Assembly: GCA_948567375.1 (NCBI GenBank)
Contig: OX419760.1
Span: 52,824,001 to 52,888,000, forward strand
Direction of reading: 5' to 3'
From: Lunularia cruciata
Taxonomy: Eukaryota; Streptophyta; Marchantiopsida; Lunulariales; Lunulariaceae
DNA: 64,000 nt
The notes under the pieces were generated by a model. It did not search any database. It saw nothing but the letters and a program-made list of their open reading frames with translations, and was not told the DNA's origin. Position numbers and translations under genes: made by a program. Numbering within the stretch: the stretch's first letter is position 1; each line of letters opens with the position of its first letter. Positions 1 to 10,120 of the stretch are shown here, piece by piece.

Positions 1-413
1 ACATTCAACAATGTGATGTCCCAATTGGCGACAATAAAAACAACCACCATTTGGTTGCAATTTCTCTTTATCTATAGTGCCAAGTGGTCTAAGTTGAATG
101 GCATCAATCTCCATTGGTATCGGCTCCTCCACTCATGTGTGGTGTATTGGTAGGTTATATGGAGGTCAAAGTCAAGACCAAGTTGTTGCAACCAAGGAAT
201 CAAAATGTTTGGCCAACCGCATGGCTTCCTCTAAGTGTTGTGGCTCTTGCATGGTTACCACTAGTTTGGTTCTTGACTTCAAGCCCCTCACAAATTGATC
301 CAGAGCTTCACCTTCTAGTATATTTGGAATTTGCATAATAGTGTTTTGGAATTGCGTGATGTAACTTCTTACAGAACCAATATGTTTCAACTTTGCCAAC
401 CTATCTCATGCAA
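1..413 (-). pseudogene. B element gag, C-terminal part with zinc knuckle
   Basis: This is the nucleocapsid half of a Ty3/gypsy Gag, read on the minus strand and running off the window at base 1. Residues around 172-399 match the usual retrotransposon gag core (KLKHIGSVRSYITQF, then DQFVRGLKSR). Bases 42-1 encode a CCHC zinc knuckle of the form C-x2-C-x4-H-x4-C (CFYCRQLGHHIVEC), which binds genomic RNA in the particle. The N-terminal half of the same gene lies at 2433-2846. The two were one gene until an A solo LTR (414-2432) inserted. Protease and polymerase would lie to the left, outside the window. The frame between core and knuckle is damaged, so this copy is inactive. Confidence 0.85.
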
Positions 414-2432
414 TGGGACAACCCAATAAATATCACTTTTGCAGTAATCAAGTAAGTAAAGTTTGTTCCCATAGAGATACAATTCAAAATTGGTCAAATA
501 CAAAGTCAAATGTCACAAATGTGGTTCTTCTTGATTTCTTCTTTAGTCTCTTGTGTAGAAACCACACCCAAAAGGGAGTAACAAGCATTGACTCGTAGTC
601 TTGTCACAATAATTTGTCACCCATAATCACAAATCTTTCAAATCTTTCCAAACAATCTTGATTGTGATGATTTAGTCTCTCTCAAGAATGGCACTTCACT
701 ACAAAATGACTGCCTCAGAATTGTGTTCAATACTTCCACTAAAGGCACAACTTCCTCGATCAAAATTGCTTTACATCAACACTATGCTACACTCACAACT
801 GCAAAATACTACCAACACTACAATTCCTCTCAGATCTATCAAGGCATTGCTTTGATTGCACTTCACTCAAGATCAAACACACAAAATGAAGATCAAGGCT
901 TTGGAATTCAACATCCAACATGCACACTAACTTGCACTTCAGAATTCTCCAAACACTCCCAAACACAAACATAGTGCTGATACTTGGAATTAAGCTCAAG
1001 CGACGAGCACTAAAATCAATGGTCTTCCATGGTCTTGTAGCCGCCACCTCTTTGTTGGGTCAACTCCTCTTCTTTGACTTTAGAGCAATCATTGCCAATC
1101 TCACATTGTGCTCTATTTGTGCATAGTACTCATCACTACTTCCAATCTAAAGAATGTACTATTGCTCGTCCACATCAACATCTCTCCTCAAGTTGGGATG
1201 GAAGTGCGACACCATCTTGTGTTGCTCCACTGCATTTAGTAGATTCAATCCTAAGTTAAAATGGGCTGCAAATGGCACAATGTAGTATGGAGGTGTCTTA
1301 TCCCATAAATTCCACACCATCTGTCTCGTGCATTGATGAAAGCACTTTGCCCTATTAATGGGTTCCCATGCAAACATCTTATGGAAAAACACCGCTTGGT
1401 GTTTTTTCATTTGCTCCGGCTTGAAGATGGTCATCATTGCTCCGATGATGCCTCTCCTCACAAGGTGGTTATAAGTCTTGACCTTATATCCATTCTTCAT
1501 GCAATTTGAAGAAAAGGCATCTCTTACTTCTTGGGTCTCTTCAGCTACCTCTCCTCTCCCCAAGAATGTAGCTCCTACTCCTCACCCGCCTCTCTTCCAA
1601 GTACAAACTTCCAATCTGACTCTGTCTATCAAGTTGGATTTCCTCTCTTACCTTCTGCCTTGGGTCCATCTAGACACTCACTCTCTATTATCTTGGTCAT
1701 GAAACCTAAAAAGCCAATTCCATGCCAAAAACGTAATCCAAAGCCTGCTCAAGACTTCAATCCTGGCAATCACATCTAATCTCCGAATTGCATGATTTCT
1801 CACTACAAATTCCAAGTTCTTCTTTCCACCTCCTATCTTACTCTCCTCCACTTTGGGTTGGTGACAACTCTTTTGCCCGATTCCCAGACTAATGATCTTG
1901 ACTTCCTCTCAATGCACAAATGCATTCCTTACTACAATCCCTTTTCCCCAATCTCCCTCATAATGAATCCTTAATGGTGATGGGAAGTTACTTGTCATTC
2001 CTCCTCTCTTCATCTCAATCTCAAATCTTATAGTGGCTCATCTCTTTAGTCTTTCTTCACTTCAAGCTTCTACAAAGAAATCACACCTTTTGCATGCTCT
2101 TGTCAATGTCAATGTTAATTTTCCCCTGCTCATAGGCCAAAGATTTTTTGTGTGTGGTACCTTCTTGAGTGTCCAACTCCACAGGAAAGTTGTTACAATG
2201 TCCTTGCCTTGGTGGGTTGAGCACCCCAAGATGAAGTTTCCTTACATTAGGTTGATTGTTGACAAGACCAATCCAAGTACTTCATTTTTTTCACACAAAG
2301 TCACTTTACTTTGGGTTACAACCCAAAGAAACTATTCTTTGCCTTCCTATTCCATATAAGTACAATACGACTTCATCTATACACTTCTTCTTCAAAATAA
2401 GATGAAATATTAAAAAAAAATGTGGGTACACA
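414..2432 (-). mobile_element. A-family solo LTR A1, internally deleted
   Basis: On the minus strand this begins like every A LTR (TGTG.. CCCACATTTTTT) and ends in the conserved GGGTTGTC region. It is about 2.0 kb against 3.78 kb for full copies, because the coiled-coil half of the LTR reading frame is missing. The flanks tgcaa (409-413) and tgcag (2433-2437) are a 5-bp target duplication with one mismatch. The host sequence is the B gag gene. No internal A sequence is present, so it is a solo LTR left by LTR-LTR recombination, or a deleted copy. Confidence 0.85.
1159..1563 (-). pseudogene. LTR-borne ORF fragment in A1 (conserved globular domain)
   Basis: A 134-codon open stretch matches the conserved central domain of the A LTR protein seen at 32064-33485: EVRDAF, KNGYKV, then FFHKMFAWEPIN, QMVWNLWDKTPPYYIVPFAAHF and LGLNLL. 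The domain is unknown to me; its alternation of a G/E-P-I-N turn with a later PFAAHF-LGLNLL helix faintly recalls the plant putative transposon protein domain, but I cannot confirm that. Flanking parts of the frame are broken by stops and deletions. Confidence 0.75.
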
Positions 2433-2846
2433 TGCAGCTCATGTGGCATTTATAGCTTGGAACCGACTAAATATTGCACTCTTGAATTTTGCCCATGTCA
2501 AGATTGATGCAAAATTTTTTTGTTCAGCTCACTCCACTAGGAATCTCTACCATAGCTTTGCTACTCCATCCAATTGGCTAGAAGCCAAGAGAATCTATTT
2601 TCACTCGTCTTGCAGGTTGGTAGCTTCAAAATAACATTCACAATCAAACAAAAACTTCTCCACTGCACTTGGGAGATTCTTGCCTTCAAATACCTTGGGT
2701 TTAGGGAATTGGATTTGATCTTCTCCTTCTTGAAGTGATACTCTCTCTACATGCTCTTGTCGTTGAAGATCTCTTTCATCCAACAATCGAGTAAGGTGCT
2801 TGATATTTTGCTGCATAACAAGGATAACATCGTGCATTCCTGCCAT
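2433..2846 (-). pseudogene. B element gag, N-terminal part
   Basis: The ATG at 2846 opens MAGMHDVILVMQQN, a helical N-terminus, then VFEGKNLPSAVEKFLFDCE and, after one in-frame stop, SSQLDGVAKLW, AEQKNFASILTWAKFKSA and FSRFQAIN. This order is typical of the Gag capsid region of plant Ty3/gypsy elements. The frame ends at the A1 insertion and resumes at 413 with the matrix/capsid core and zinc knuckle. The stop and the A1 insertion make it non-functional. It is the first gene after the leader and primer site at 3105-3116. Confidence 0.8.
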
Positions 2847-3104
2847 GGTTGCTACTCTATCATGCCATCCTTAATCTATCTAATTTATTAACACATAGAA
2901 GTAACACGTCTATTGTTCTCCATAAGTTACAACTGCAAGCACCAAGGGTTCCTTAGATATGGTGATCATATACAGAAAATCTTGTCCAAAGTGTGAGGTG
3001 ATGAATTGTATGAAACAATGTTTGGGTAGTACTTGGACACAAAACTCCCAATGGTTTGGTGGAAGTGGATTTGGTGGTCCATAAATTCCATCCATCCCAT
3101 TCTT
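2847..3104 (-). other. B element untranslated leader
   Basis: About 260 bp lie between the primer binding site and the gag ATG. An open frame at 2910-3206 crosses the leader, primer site and LTR edge and has no coding character. I see nothing else in it. Confidence 0.6.
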
Positions 3105-3116
3105 GCTCTGATACCA
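3105..3116 (-). promoter_or_regulatory. B primer binding site, initiator tRNA-Met
   Basis: The minus strand reads TGGTATCAGAGC, the exact 12-nt complement of the 3' end of plant initiator tRNA-Met, placed 1 nt inside the LTR edge at 3118. This is where minus-strand DNA synthesis starts. It fixes the orientation of the B element and the inner end of its 5' LTR. Confidence 0.93.
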
Positions 3117-3117
3117 A

Positions 3118-3534
3118 TGCAAAAGACCAAGCTCAAGGAGAGAAATAGGAGAATGGAAATTCACATTGGGATACTTGAATGTGGGAAAACTCCAAATGCC
3201 TAACATGAGCTTTGGCTTTGGTATTTATAGGTAGCATACAAGGCCCTTGAGGAGCTTCTCAAGAAGCTTCCTTGAGTCACTTTCTTAGAGTGCAAGCCAA
3301 GTTAACCAAAAAGCTTCTCAAGAAGCTTCCTTATAGAAATTGCCTACTTGGCGTGCAAGCTAAGTTAGTTGGAAGCTTCTAGAAGCTTCTTTCTAAAATC
3401 CATCTACTACTTGGAGTGCAAGTTAAGCTAGTCAGGAAGTTTCCTAGATGCTTCTAGAGTATTTTGGGCTAATTTGGCTTATTCTCTACTTTGTTAGCCT
3501 TACTAACTACATCATTAAATTCCATATTGTTACA
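3118..3534 (-). mobile_element. B element 5' LTR
   Basis: The LTR is 417 bp, begins TGTAACAATATGG and ends TTTTGCA just before the tRNA-Met primer site. A TATA box (TATAAATA on the minus strand, 3222-3229) sits about 105 bp from the inner end. Upstream of it are repeated GAAGCTTC motifs (next entry). The right flank 3535 onward is a piece of C-family terminal sequence, so B inserted into a C copy. The 3' LTR is outside the window. Confidence 0.85.
3245..3456 (-). promoter_or_regulatory. Heat-shock-element-like repeat array in B LTR
   Basis: Three to four degenerate ~60-75 bp tandem units each carry AGCTTCTcaAGAAGCTTC or a variant. The best, at 3371-3390, is a perfect four-pentamer heat shock element with GAA at 3372-3374, TTC at 3377-3379, GAA at 3382-3384 and TTC at 3387-3389, all spaced by 2 nt. 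Weaker GAAnnTTC pairs lie at 3263-3270, 3322-3329 and 3436-3443. The array is just upstream of the TATA box, where heat shock factors would act. Function is inferred, not shown. Confidence 0.7.
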
Positions 3535-3600
3535 TATACTCTAGAAGTGCAGCCCCAAAGAGCTCATTTCTCTGGTGTTGAGCCTTTGAGTTTTGATTAT
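3535..3600 (+). mobile_element. C-family L-unit fragment
   Basis: Sixty-six bases match the middle of the C left terminal unit (compare gaagtgcagctctagagagc at 9640-9660). The fragment lies between the B LTR and the A0 5' LTR start and is too short to say which C copy it came from. Confidence 0.65.
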
Positions 3601-4442
3601 TGTGGTACCCACATTTTTTATTTTGAAATTTGGAAGAAGAAGTGTATAGAGAAGTCGAATTGTGCATGTATGGCCAAAGAAGGCAAAGAAAAGTGTCCTC
3701 GGGATGAAACCCGAGGTAACGTGGCTTTGGATCATAAGGCAAGATACTCAGAATTGTCATGTTAGCATACAACTTGAAGTAAGGAGTCTTCGTATCGGGG
3801 ATGCTCAACCCAAGTGAGGACAATGTAACAACTTTCCTTTGGGATGAGATATTCAAGAAGGGACCGTTTAAAAATGGTGGTCATACGCGTGAAAGACACT
3901 AGATAGTGACAAGAGCATGTAGGAGGTGTGATTTCTTAGTAGAAACTTGAATTGAAGAAAGAAAAAGAAGGCACAACTCTATAAAAATTGGGCTAAAGAT
4001 AAAGTGATGACAAGCAATTTTCCCTTGCCGTTAAGAAGTCGTCCTGCAAGAGATCGTGGGAAGGGAAGTATAGTTAAAGATGCACTGGTGTGTAGAGAAG
4101 AATTCAAGAGAGTTAATCCGGGAATCAATAGGAAGAATAGTTCCCAACCCAAAGTGGGAGAGAAAGATGGGAGGAGGGAAGAAGAATTCCAAATTCATAG
4201 TGAGAAATCATGCAAGTCTATGTTTGTGAGTGTGTGGAGAAATTCAAAGTGCAAGTCAATGTGCTTGTTGGATGTTGGATTCCGCAACCTTGATCTTCAT
4301 TTTGTGTGTTTGATCCTGAGTGAAGTGCAATCAAAGCAATGCCTTGACAGATCTGAGAGGAATTGTAGTGTTGGTAGTATTCTGTAATTGTGAGTGCAAC
4401 GCAAAGTTGATGTGAAATAATTTAAATTGAGGAAGTTGTGCC
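3601..4442 (+). mobile_element. A0 element 5' LTR, first part (plus strand)
   Basis: The LTR begins tgtggtacccac at 3601, the standard A LTR start. It contains the TATA box (ctataaaaatt near 3976-3986), the start of the LTR ORF, then an internal deletion that joins to the 3' part of the LTR (see next entry). It stops at ttgtgcc (4442), where C1 inserted. The continuation, ttcagtgg onward, is found inverted at 10900-10554. The ORF at 4004-4387 is a deletion fusion, not a gene. Together with leader 10553-10121 (inverted) and gag-pol 25158-30117, 43854-44045 this forms one old A element. Confidence 0.8.
4004..4387 (+). pseudogene. Deleted LTR ORF of A0
   Basis: The first ~65 codons match the start of the A LTR protein (SNFPLPLRSRPARDRGKGS, then a basic stretch with FQIHSEKS). 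The frame then runs directly into sequence that is 3' non-coding in full LTRs (LLDVGF...LSEVQSKQCLDRSERN). The ~2.3 kb coding the globular, acidic and coiled-coil regions is gone. The 127-codon frame is an accident of that deletion. Confidence 0.7.
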
Positions 4443-5105
4443 TATCATGCGTATATACATCACTACACAATATACATCACTATCAACATCATACACTATA
4501 GAAGCACAACTCACACATAAGTCATACATAGACTCTAAAGTGCCACAATAATCAAATTGTTTACCACTCTCAACTCAACTCAACTCAGATCAGTACTTGA
4601 TCTGTCACTCTATAAACTGCAAACAACTGGGCACTGATTACAGTCAAGCCACATCCACTCAAGCATAGAGAATTCAAGTGACGTTTGCCGGCCTCTATCC
4701 ACCATAGTCAAGAACTCGAAGGCTCAACATCAAAGAAGTGAGCTCTCTAGAGCTACACTTCAAAAGTATACCCCATGGACTTGAGCTAGGTCTGAACCCT
4801 AATGGTCCCGCTAATGGCACACTTGACGATGCAAATGGTGCAAAGTGATGGTGGGCCCTATTGTGAAGTCAGTACCCCAAACACAAAATCTGACCGTCGG
4901 AAAGTAGTCTTTGAGAAATTGTTGAAATAACTCTAACTACTATCATTGCAACTCCAATGTCCAAGCAACCTAGATGCGTCACTACAAATGGTGTGATAGC
5001 TATCATGCATATATACATTGCTACACAACATACATCACTGTAAACATCATACAATATAGAAGCACAACTCACACATTAGTCATACATAGACTCTAAAGTG
5101 CCACA
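4443..5105 (-). repeat. C1 3' terminus: R1 - L2 - R2 split direct repeats
   Basis: Read on the minus strand from 5105: unit R1 (TGTGGCACTTTAG to GCATGATA, 5105-5001, 105 bp), a 2-nt spacer, unit L2 (TATCACACCATTTG to GATTA, 4998-4549, 450 bp), 1 nt, then unit R2 (TGTGGCACTTTAG to GCATGATA, 4547-4443, 105 bp). R2 abuts A0 LTR sequence ttgtgcc. L also opens the element at the other end (10901-11350, 450 bp), so the order is L1 - body - R1 - L2 - R2. The left flank tgcc (4439-4442) matches, as reverse complement, ggca (10897-10900) beside L1, giving a 4-bp target duplication. Confidence 0.8.
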
Positions 5106-5387
5106 TCGCCCCCTTAGCTAGCGGTTAGGTCCCTCTAACTCCAAATAGCCATCTACTCTAAGTATATGGTATACCCTCTAATGGGCAAAGATCAAGAGGC
5201 CGGGTGCTATGGAGCCCCATTGTTAGTCGCTTGTATGCAATCTATACCATATAAAGAATGAACTAGCTATAGGTCAAGTACATCTAGGACATAACCACTA
5301 TCCTTGAGGAACCACCATGAGGGGAGGAGTCATATATGCCATACGCGATCCGCTCGAACAGCTATCACACACTAACATAGTAGGAGC
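5106..5387 (-). pseudogene. C1 polyprotein end: second half of PHD finger and 3' UTR
   Basis: On the minus strand 5387-5283 encodes MLVCDSCSSG, a degraded GWHMAC (here GSRMAY), MTPPLMVVPQG, a stop replacing Q, then WLCPRCT and the terminal stop. This is the second half of a PHD finger; the first half continues at 9137 after the A3 insertion. The zinc ligands H and C of the third pair are lost here. About 180 bp of 3' untranslated sequence follow, ending in a G-rich polypurine-like tract next to R1. Confidence 0.75.
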
Positions 5388-8300
5388 TGTGACAACCCGG
5401 CAAATATCACTTTTGCGGTAATCGGGTAGAGATACGAGTAAGTAAAGTTTGTTCCCGTAGAGATACGAGTAAAGTAAGTAAAGTTTGTTCCCGTAGAGAT
5501 ACGAGTCAGAATTGGTCAAATACAAAGCAAAGTAACAATTTAGTTCTTCTTGAGTTCTTCTTTAGTCTCTTAGGTAGAAACCACACCCAGAAGAGAGTAA
5601 CAAACACTGACTCGCAGTCTTGTCACGAATTAACACTCCATAATCACAAATCCTTCAATTCTTACTAAACAATCTTGATTGTGATGATTCAGGCTCTCCC
5701 AAAAACGGCACTTCATTACAAAACAACTTTGCCTCAGAATTGTGTTCCACCCCTCCACTGAAGGCACAACTTCCTTGATCAAAATTGCTTCACATCAACT
5801 TTGCACTGCACTCACAAATGCAGAATACTACCAACACTACAATTCCTCTCAGATCTGTCAAGGCATTGCTTCGATTGCACTTTCAAAATTCTTCACACAC
5901 TCACAAACACAATCACAAAGTTGATACTCAAAATCAAGCTCAAGCAACAAGCACTGCTTCATAGCACTTTGCTTTATCTACTCTCAGAAATAATGAGCAC
6001 TGAACAACATGATACTACGAATGCCACTCTTAAGTAGTGAATCAATTGACAGTTCTAACAACTATACCGTTCTACAACAACTCTTCTAACCTGCAGATCC
6101 GAAATGACAATGCACCTCTTCATATTTGCCTCTTCAAATCTCAAATCTATTACTACTCCGATCCGATGTCTACTTCTTCTAGGGCTTTCAAACCCAAACC
6201 TGAAGTAATTTTACTTCCTACTACTCTTTCCTTGGGTCTTGTATCTTCTACGTCTTCTACCAGATCCAACAATTCTCTTTCCTGATTTGAAATTCCACTA
6301 GTGGGTAATCTATCTAACTCCTTATCTCCCAACCCACTCTTCTCTAATGTCTCTGATGGCAACTCCAAAGACATTTGTACTCCTATATTATCTACTTCGG
6401 GTTTTGCTCTAACATCCCTCCGAAGCTTCTCTATCTTGATTTTCACCAAGTCTAATCTAATTGAAACATCATCTTCTACTTCTAATATCTTCCTATCTAC
6501 ACAAGTTCTTAATTTGATCAACAAGGCATTCATATCAGTATCCTTTGCTTGTCTTTGCCTTATCTCCTGCACCAACAACTTTAACTTGTGTAGTCGTGCT
6601 TCTTCAATTCGAATGCTGGCCTCTGTACTTAACATTGCGTTCACCTTGAGGACAATCTCCTTCAATGGCTCCAATCTTGTCTTCCTTTCTTGTTCCCGAT
6701 CTGCAAGCCATTCCTTGCGATACATTGCCAACTCTGCCTTGAACTCGGCTTTCACCGTCTCCTTCTCCTTCTCCTTCTGAACTACCTTCTCTTCTTGATT
6801 ACAAAGTAACTCTCGTAATCTCTCTTATTCTCTATACCGTGTAGCCAACTCTCTTTGCCAGAGTTGCTTCTTCTCCTCCATACTCTTCATCACTCTATCA
6901 AGCTCTTGATCCTTTGTTGCTACCCTTGCCATAGCATGGATAAGTTCTACTCTTGAATCAGCAAACTGCTGCTTCAAGATTTCATATTCAGCTAACTGTC
7001 TCTCTCTTGCTATGTCACTCTTCCTCGCAAGATCCTCTTGATAGCTCACTTCCCTCTTCAGGTCTTCAATTACCTGATTTATCTCTACTGCCTCCGCTCG
7101 TAGTACTTCTCTCTCCTCCTCACCTCGGGTTATACTTCTCTTCAACTCCGAGTTCTCTTCTTCTAATCTCGATAAGACCTGCAAAACAGTCTTTACTTCT
7201 AGACAAGTCGACTGCATCTCCTTCTTCTTGTGCTCCAACTTCACCAACAATGGGCACACTATCTCTCGCAGGTACTCCACTCCATCACTGGCAACTACTT
7301 CCTCCCGCGGAGTGGTCTTTCTTCTCTCCTCGTGTTCTCCTGATACTCGCCTTCTTCTCTGGAGTCTTCATATCGGGATTGATGCCTCACTGCCTGAGCT
7401 TTCTTCTACCTCTTCCTTCACTTTACTTGGCCCCGCTCCACACTTTGCCTTACGTCTTGAGCGAACTCCTTGCTGTACTGCGATCTTCTTTTCCTTGGGC
7501 ACCGTTACTTCGTCTTCCAATGCTGTGTTGTCTTTGACTTCCAACTTGGCTTGCACTTCTTCTTCGTATTCTGCAGCCACTGGCGCCGATGTCATCTCTC
7601 CACCTTCATCACTATTGCTGCTTGTACCTCCACTCTGCAACGTTAGCTCAGGCTCCTCCTTGTGTTCCGAGTCTTCCGTTTTGATCTCGGCATCTCCTTC
7701 TGAGTCTTCATCCTCCAACTCAATTACCACCATACCTCGCCTCGGGTTACTTCTTTGCATCTTCCGAGGTTTCTTGCTGTCTTCGGCTTCTCCTTGCCAA
7801 CTCCTCTCCTTTGTCGGGGTACTCACTGCGACCTCCACGTTCTTCCTTGTCTTTGTGTAGTAGTCGTCCGTGCTCCAGATTTGGAGAATGTATTGCTGCT
7901 CCTTGATATCGACCTCCTTTCGCACATCAAGATGGAAGTGCGACACCATCCGAGTTCGCTTAGCCAAGTTCAGCAAATTGAGCCCAAGGTAGAAGTGTGC
8001 TGCAAATGGCATGATGTAGTGTGGAGGCGACTTATCCCGTAGATTCCACACCATCTGCCTTGTTCTCCCATGAAAACACCTCACCCAATTGATTGGTTCT
8101 CCTGCAAACAACTTATGGAAGAACACCGCTTGGTTTTTCATCACATAAGTTGTTCTCTCCGGCTTCAAGATCACCATGAGAGCACTCATGATCCCTCTCT
8201 TCACTGGATCCTTGTAACTCTCAACTTTATACCCATTCTTTGTTCTTTTTGACAAGAAGGCATCTCTCACCTCCTGAGTCTCTTGAGCTATCTCTCCCTT

Positions 8301-9136
8301 CCCCAAGAATGTGGCTCCTTGCTCCAAGCCAGCTTCTTTCCCGAGTATGAGTCTCCAATCTGACTCTGTCCAGCGAGCCGGATTTCTCTCTTCCCTTCTT
8401 CCTTGGGTCCATCGAGACACTTACTCTTGATGATTTTTGTCATGAATCCTAGAAAACTTACGTTCCAATTCCATGCCAGAAAGGTGATCTGAAGTTGGCT
8501 CAAGACTTTGATCCTTGCTATCACATCTAACCTCCGAATCGCATGATTTCTCACTGCAAATTTGGAGTTCTTCTTCCCTCCTCCCATCTCTTCTACCTTC
8601 TCACTTTCTCTTGATTTCACTCTTGCAACTTCTCCCTTGCGCACTAACACAAGTCCAACTCTATTTCCCTTTCCTCGATCACCTGCAAGACGACTCCTCA
8701 ACGGCAAAGGAAAATTGCTTGACATTTCGTCATTGCAGTTCCAATTTTTATAGAGTTGCACTTCTTCGTCTTCCATCACTTCGAGTTCCTACCAAGAAAT
8801 CACACCTCCAACATGCACCTGTCATTGTCAATCAACCTTCGTGCATATGAGCCGCCAATTTTCAAACGGCCCTTTCTTGAATTTCTCGCCTTGATGAAAG
8901 GTTGTTAGACTGTCTTTGCCTCGGGTTGAGCTCCCCCCCGATCCGAAGACAATTTACTTTGGGTTGTATGCTGACAAGGCATTTCCAAGTACTTTGCCTT
9001 CTGACCCGAAGTCACTTTACTTTGGGTTTAATCTCGAAGACTCTTTTCCTTGCCTTCTTTGGCCATACAGGCGCAATTCAACTTCTCTGTACACTTCTTC
9101 TCCTTTATTTTGAGAAAAAAAAATGTGGGCACCACA
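5388..9136 (-). mobile_element. A-family solo LTR A3, full length
   Basis: At 3749 bp this is a full-length A LTR with the canonical ends (TGTGGTGCCCACA and GGGTTGTCACA on the minus strand). It is flanked by a perfect 5-bp target duplication, ggagc, at 5383-5387 and 9137-9141. Joining the flanks restores the C1 sequence tagtaggagctccac inside the PHD-finger coding region. There is no internal A sequence, so it is a solo LTR. Confidence 0.93.
6153..8725 (-). pseudogene. LTR-borne ORF of A3 (unknown domain, acidic linker, coiled coil)
   Basis: This is the same reading frame as 30912-33485. It starts at the ATG (8725) 20-30 nt after a TATAAAAATT box. In order: a basic N-terminus, a conserved region (AVRNHAIRRLDVIARI, FLAWNWNVSFLGFMT), the domain with FFHKLFAGEPINWVRCFHG and PFAAHFYLGLNLL (about 8200-7900), an acidic Ser/Glu-rich linker (about 7760-7580), a basic RRKAKCGAGPSK stretch, then ~300 residues of Lys/Glu heptad-like coiled coil (7280-6340). 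The frame is broken at roughly 8300, 7370-7280 and 6820-6755. No enzyme motif is visible. Function unknown; all A and E LTRs carry it. Confidence 0.8.
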
Positions 9137-9390
9137 GGAGCTCCACTAGAAGAGCCACATAACAAACACCTCAAGCCTGCACGTACAAGTGCCAAGCTTA
9201 GGTCCATAGTACCATCAATGTTGGGGAGGTGGCATGGCGCACAATTGCGTACATAATCCTTCCAAACAACACCATCACGTCCTTCTAACACAAGGACTCA
9301 AGATGGCAAAACCTCACGCACTCTCAAGATAGTGCAGCTTGTTGAAACATCAAGTGTTGTTGGTGTTGTATGCTGTAGATATACATAATC
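9137..9390 (-). pseudogene. C1 integrase C-terminus and first half of PHD finger
   Basis: Minus-strand frame 9291-9137 reads VLEGRDGVVWKDYV, CAPCHLPNIDGTMD, LALVRAGLRCLLCGSSSGA, matching the C2 and C3 polyprotein tails. RCLLC supplies the first Cys pair of the PHD finger. Upstream bases to 9390 carry the ILRVREVLPSG-type region. The C1 copy then breaks at about 9390 against a plus-strand L unit, so the rest of its integrase, RT and gag is missing. Confidence 0.75.
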
Positions 9391-10120
9391 TCTTGCAGCT
9401 ATCACGCAAGTTGTAGTGTTGCATCTAGATTGCTTGGACATTGGAGTTGCAGTGATAGTAGTTAGAGTTATTTCAGCAGTTTCTCAGAGACTACTTTCTG
9501 ACGGTCAGATTTTGTGTTTGGAATATTGACTTCATGGTGGGGCCCACTATCACTTTGCACCATTTGCACCATTGAGTGTACTGTCAGCGGGACCGTTAGG
9601 GTTCAGACCTAACTCAAGTCCAAGTGGTATACTTTTGAAGTGCAGCTCTAGAGAGCTCACTTCTCTAATGTTGAGCCTTCAAGTTCTTGACTATGGTGGA
9701 CAAAGGCCAGCAAGCATCACGTGGATTCTCTATGCTGGAGTGGGTGTGGCTTGACTGTAATTAGTGCCCAGTTGTTGGCAGTTTATAGAGTGACACATCA
9801 AATACTGATCTAAGTTGAGTTGAGTTGAGAGTGGTAAACAATCTAATTACATCAGAGAAGTGAGCTCTTTGGAGTTGCATAGCAAAAGTATACCCCCTGG
9901 ACTCGAGCTAGGTCTAAACCCAAACGGTCCCATTGACAACACACTCAATGGTGCAAATGGTGCAAAGTGACAGTGGGCTCCACCGTGAAGTCCATACCCC
10001 AAACACTAAATCTGACTGTTGGAAAGTAGTCTTTGAGAAACTGCTGAAATAACTCTAACTACTATCACTACAACTCTAGTGTCCGAGCAATCTAGATGTG
10101 ACACTACAAATGGCATGACA
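9391..10120 (+). repeat. Rearranged inverted pair of C L-units
   Basis: Bases 9391-9849 are an L unit in plus orientation. From about 9850 the sequence turns into an L unit in minus orientation (9850-10120) ending ggcatgaca, the outer tip of the element. The turn lies at catcagagaagtgagctc (9850-9867), which occurs in inverted orientation within the L unit itself, so the switch used built-in microhomology. The minus part is the 5' tip of the C copy once inserted in the A0 leader. Confidence 0.75.

Noticed and set aside
4004-4387. A 127-codon ORF that looks like a new small gene
   Set aside because: Its two halves match separate parts of the A LTR; it is a deletion fusion.
6301-6780. Long plus-strand ORFs opposite the LTR coiled coil (also 31144-31557, 41098-41511, 7228-7860, 32553-33290)
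   Set aside because: Ser/Leu-rich antisense shadows of the Glu/Lys/Arg-rich coding strand; no domain and no conserved start.
9391-10120. The inverted pair as a MITE or foldback transposon
   Set aside because: Both arms are C L-units and the outer edges continue into C1 and the A0 leader; it is a rearrangement.
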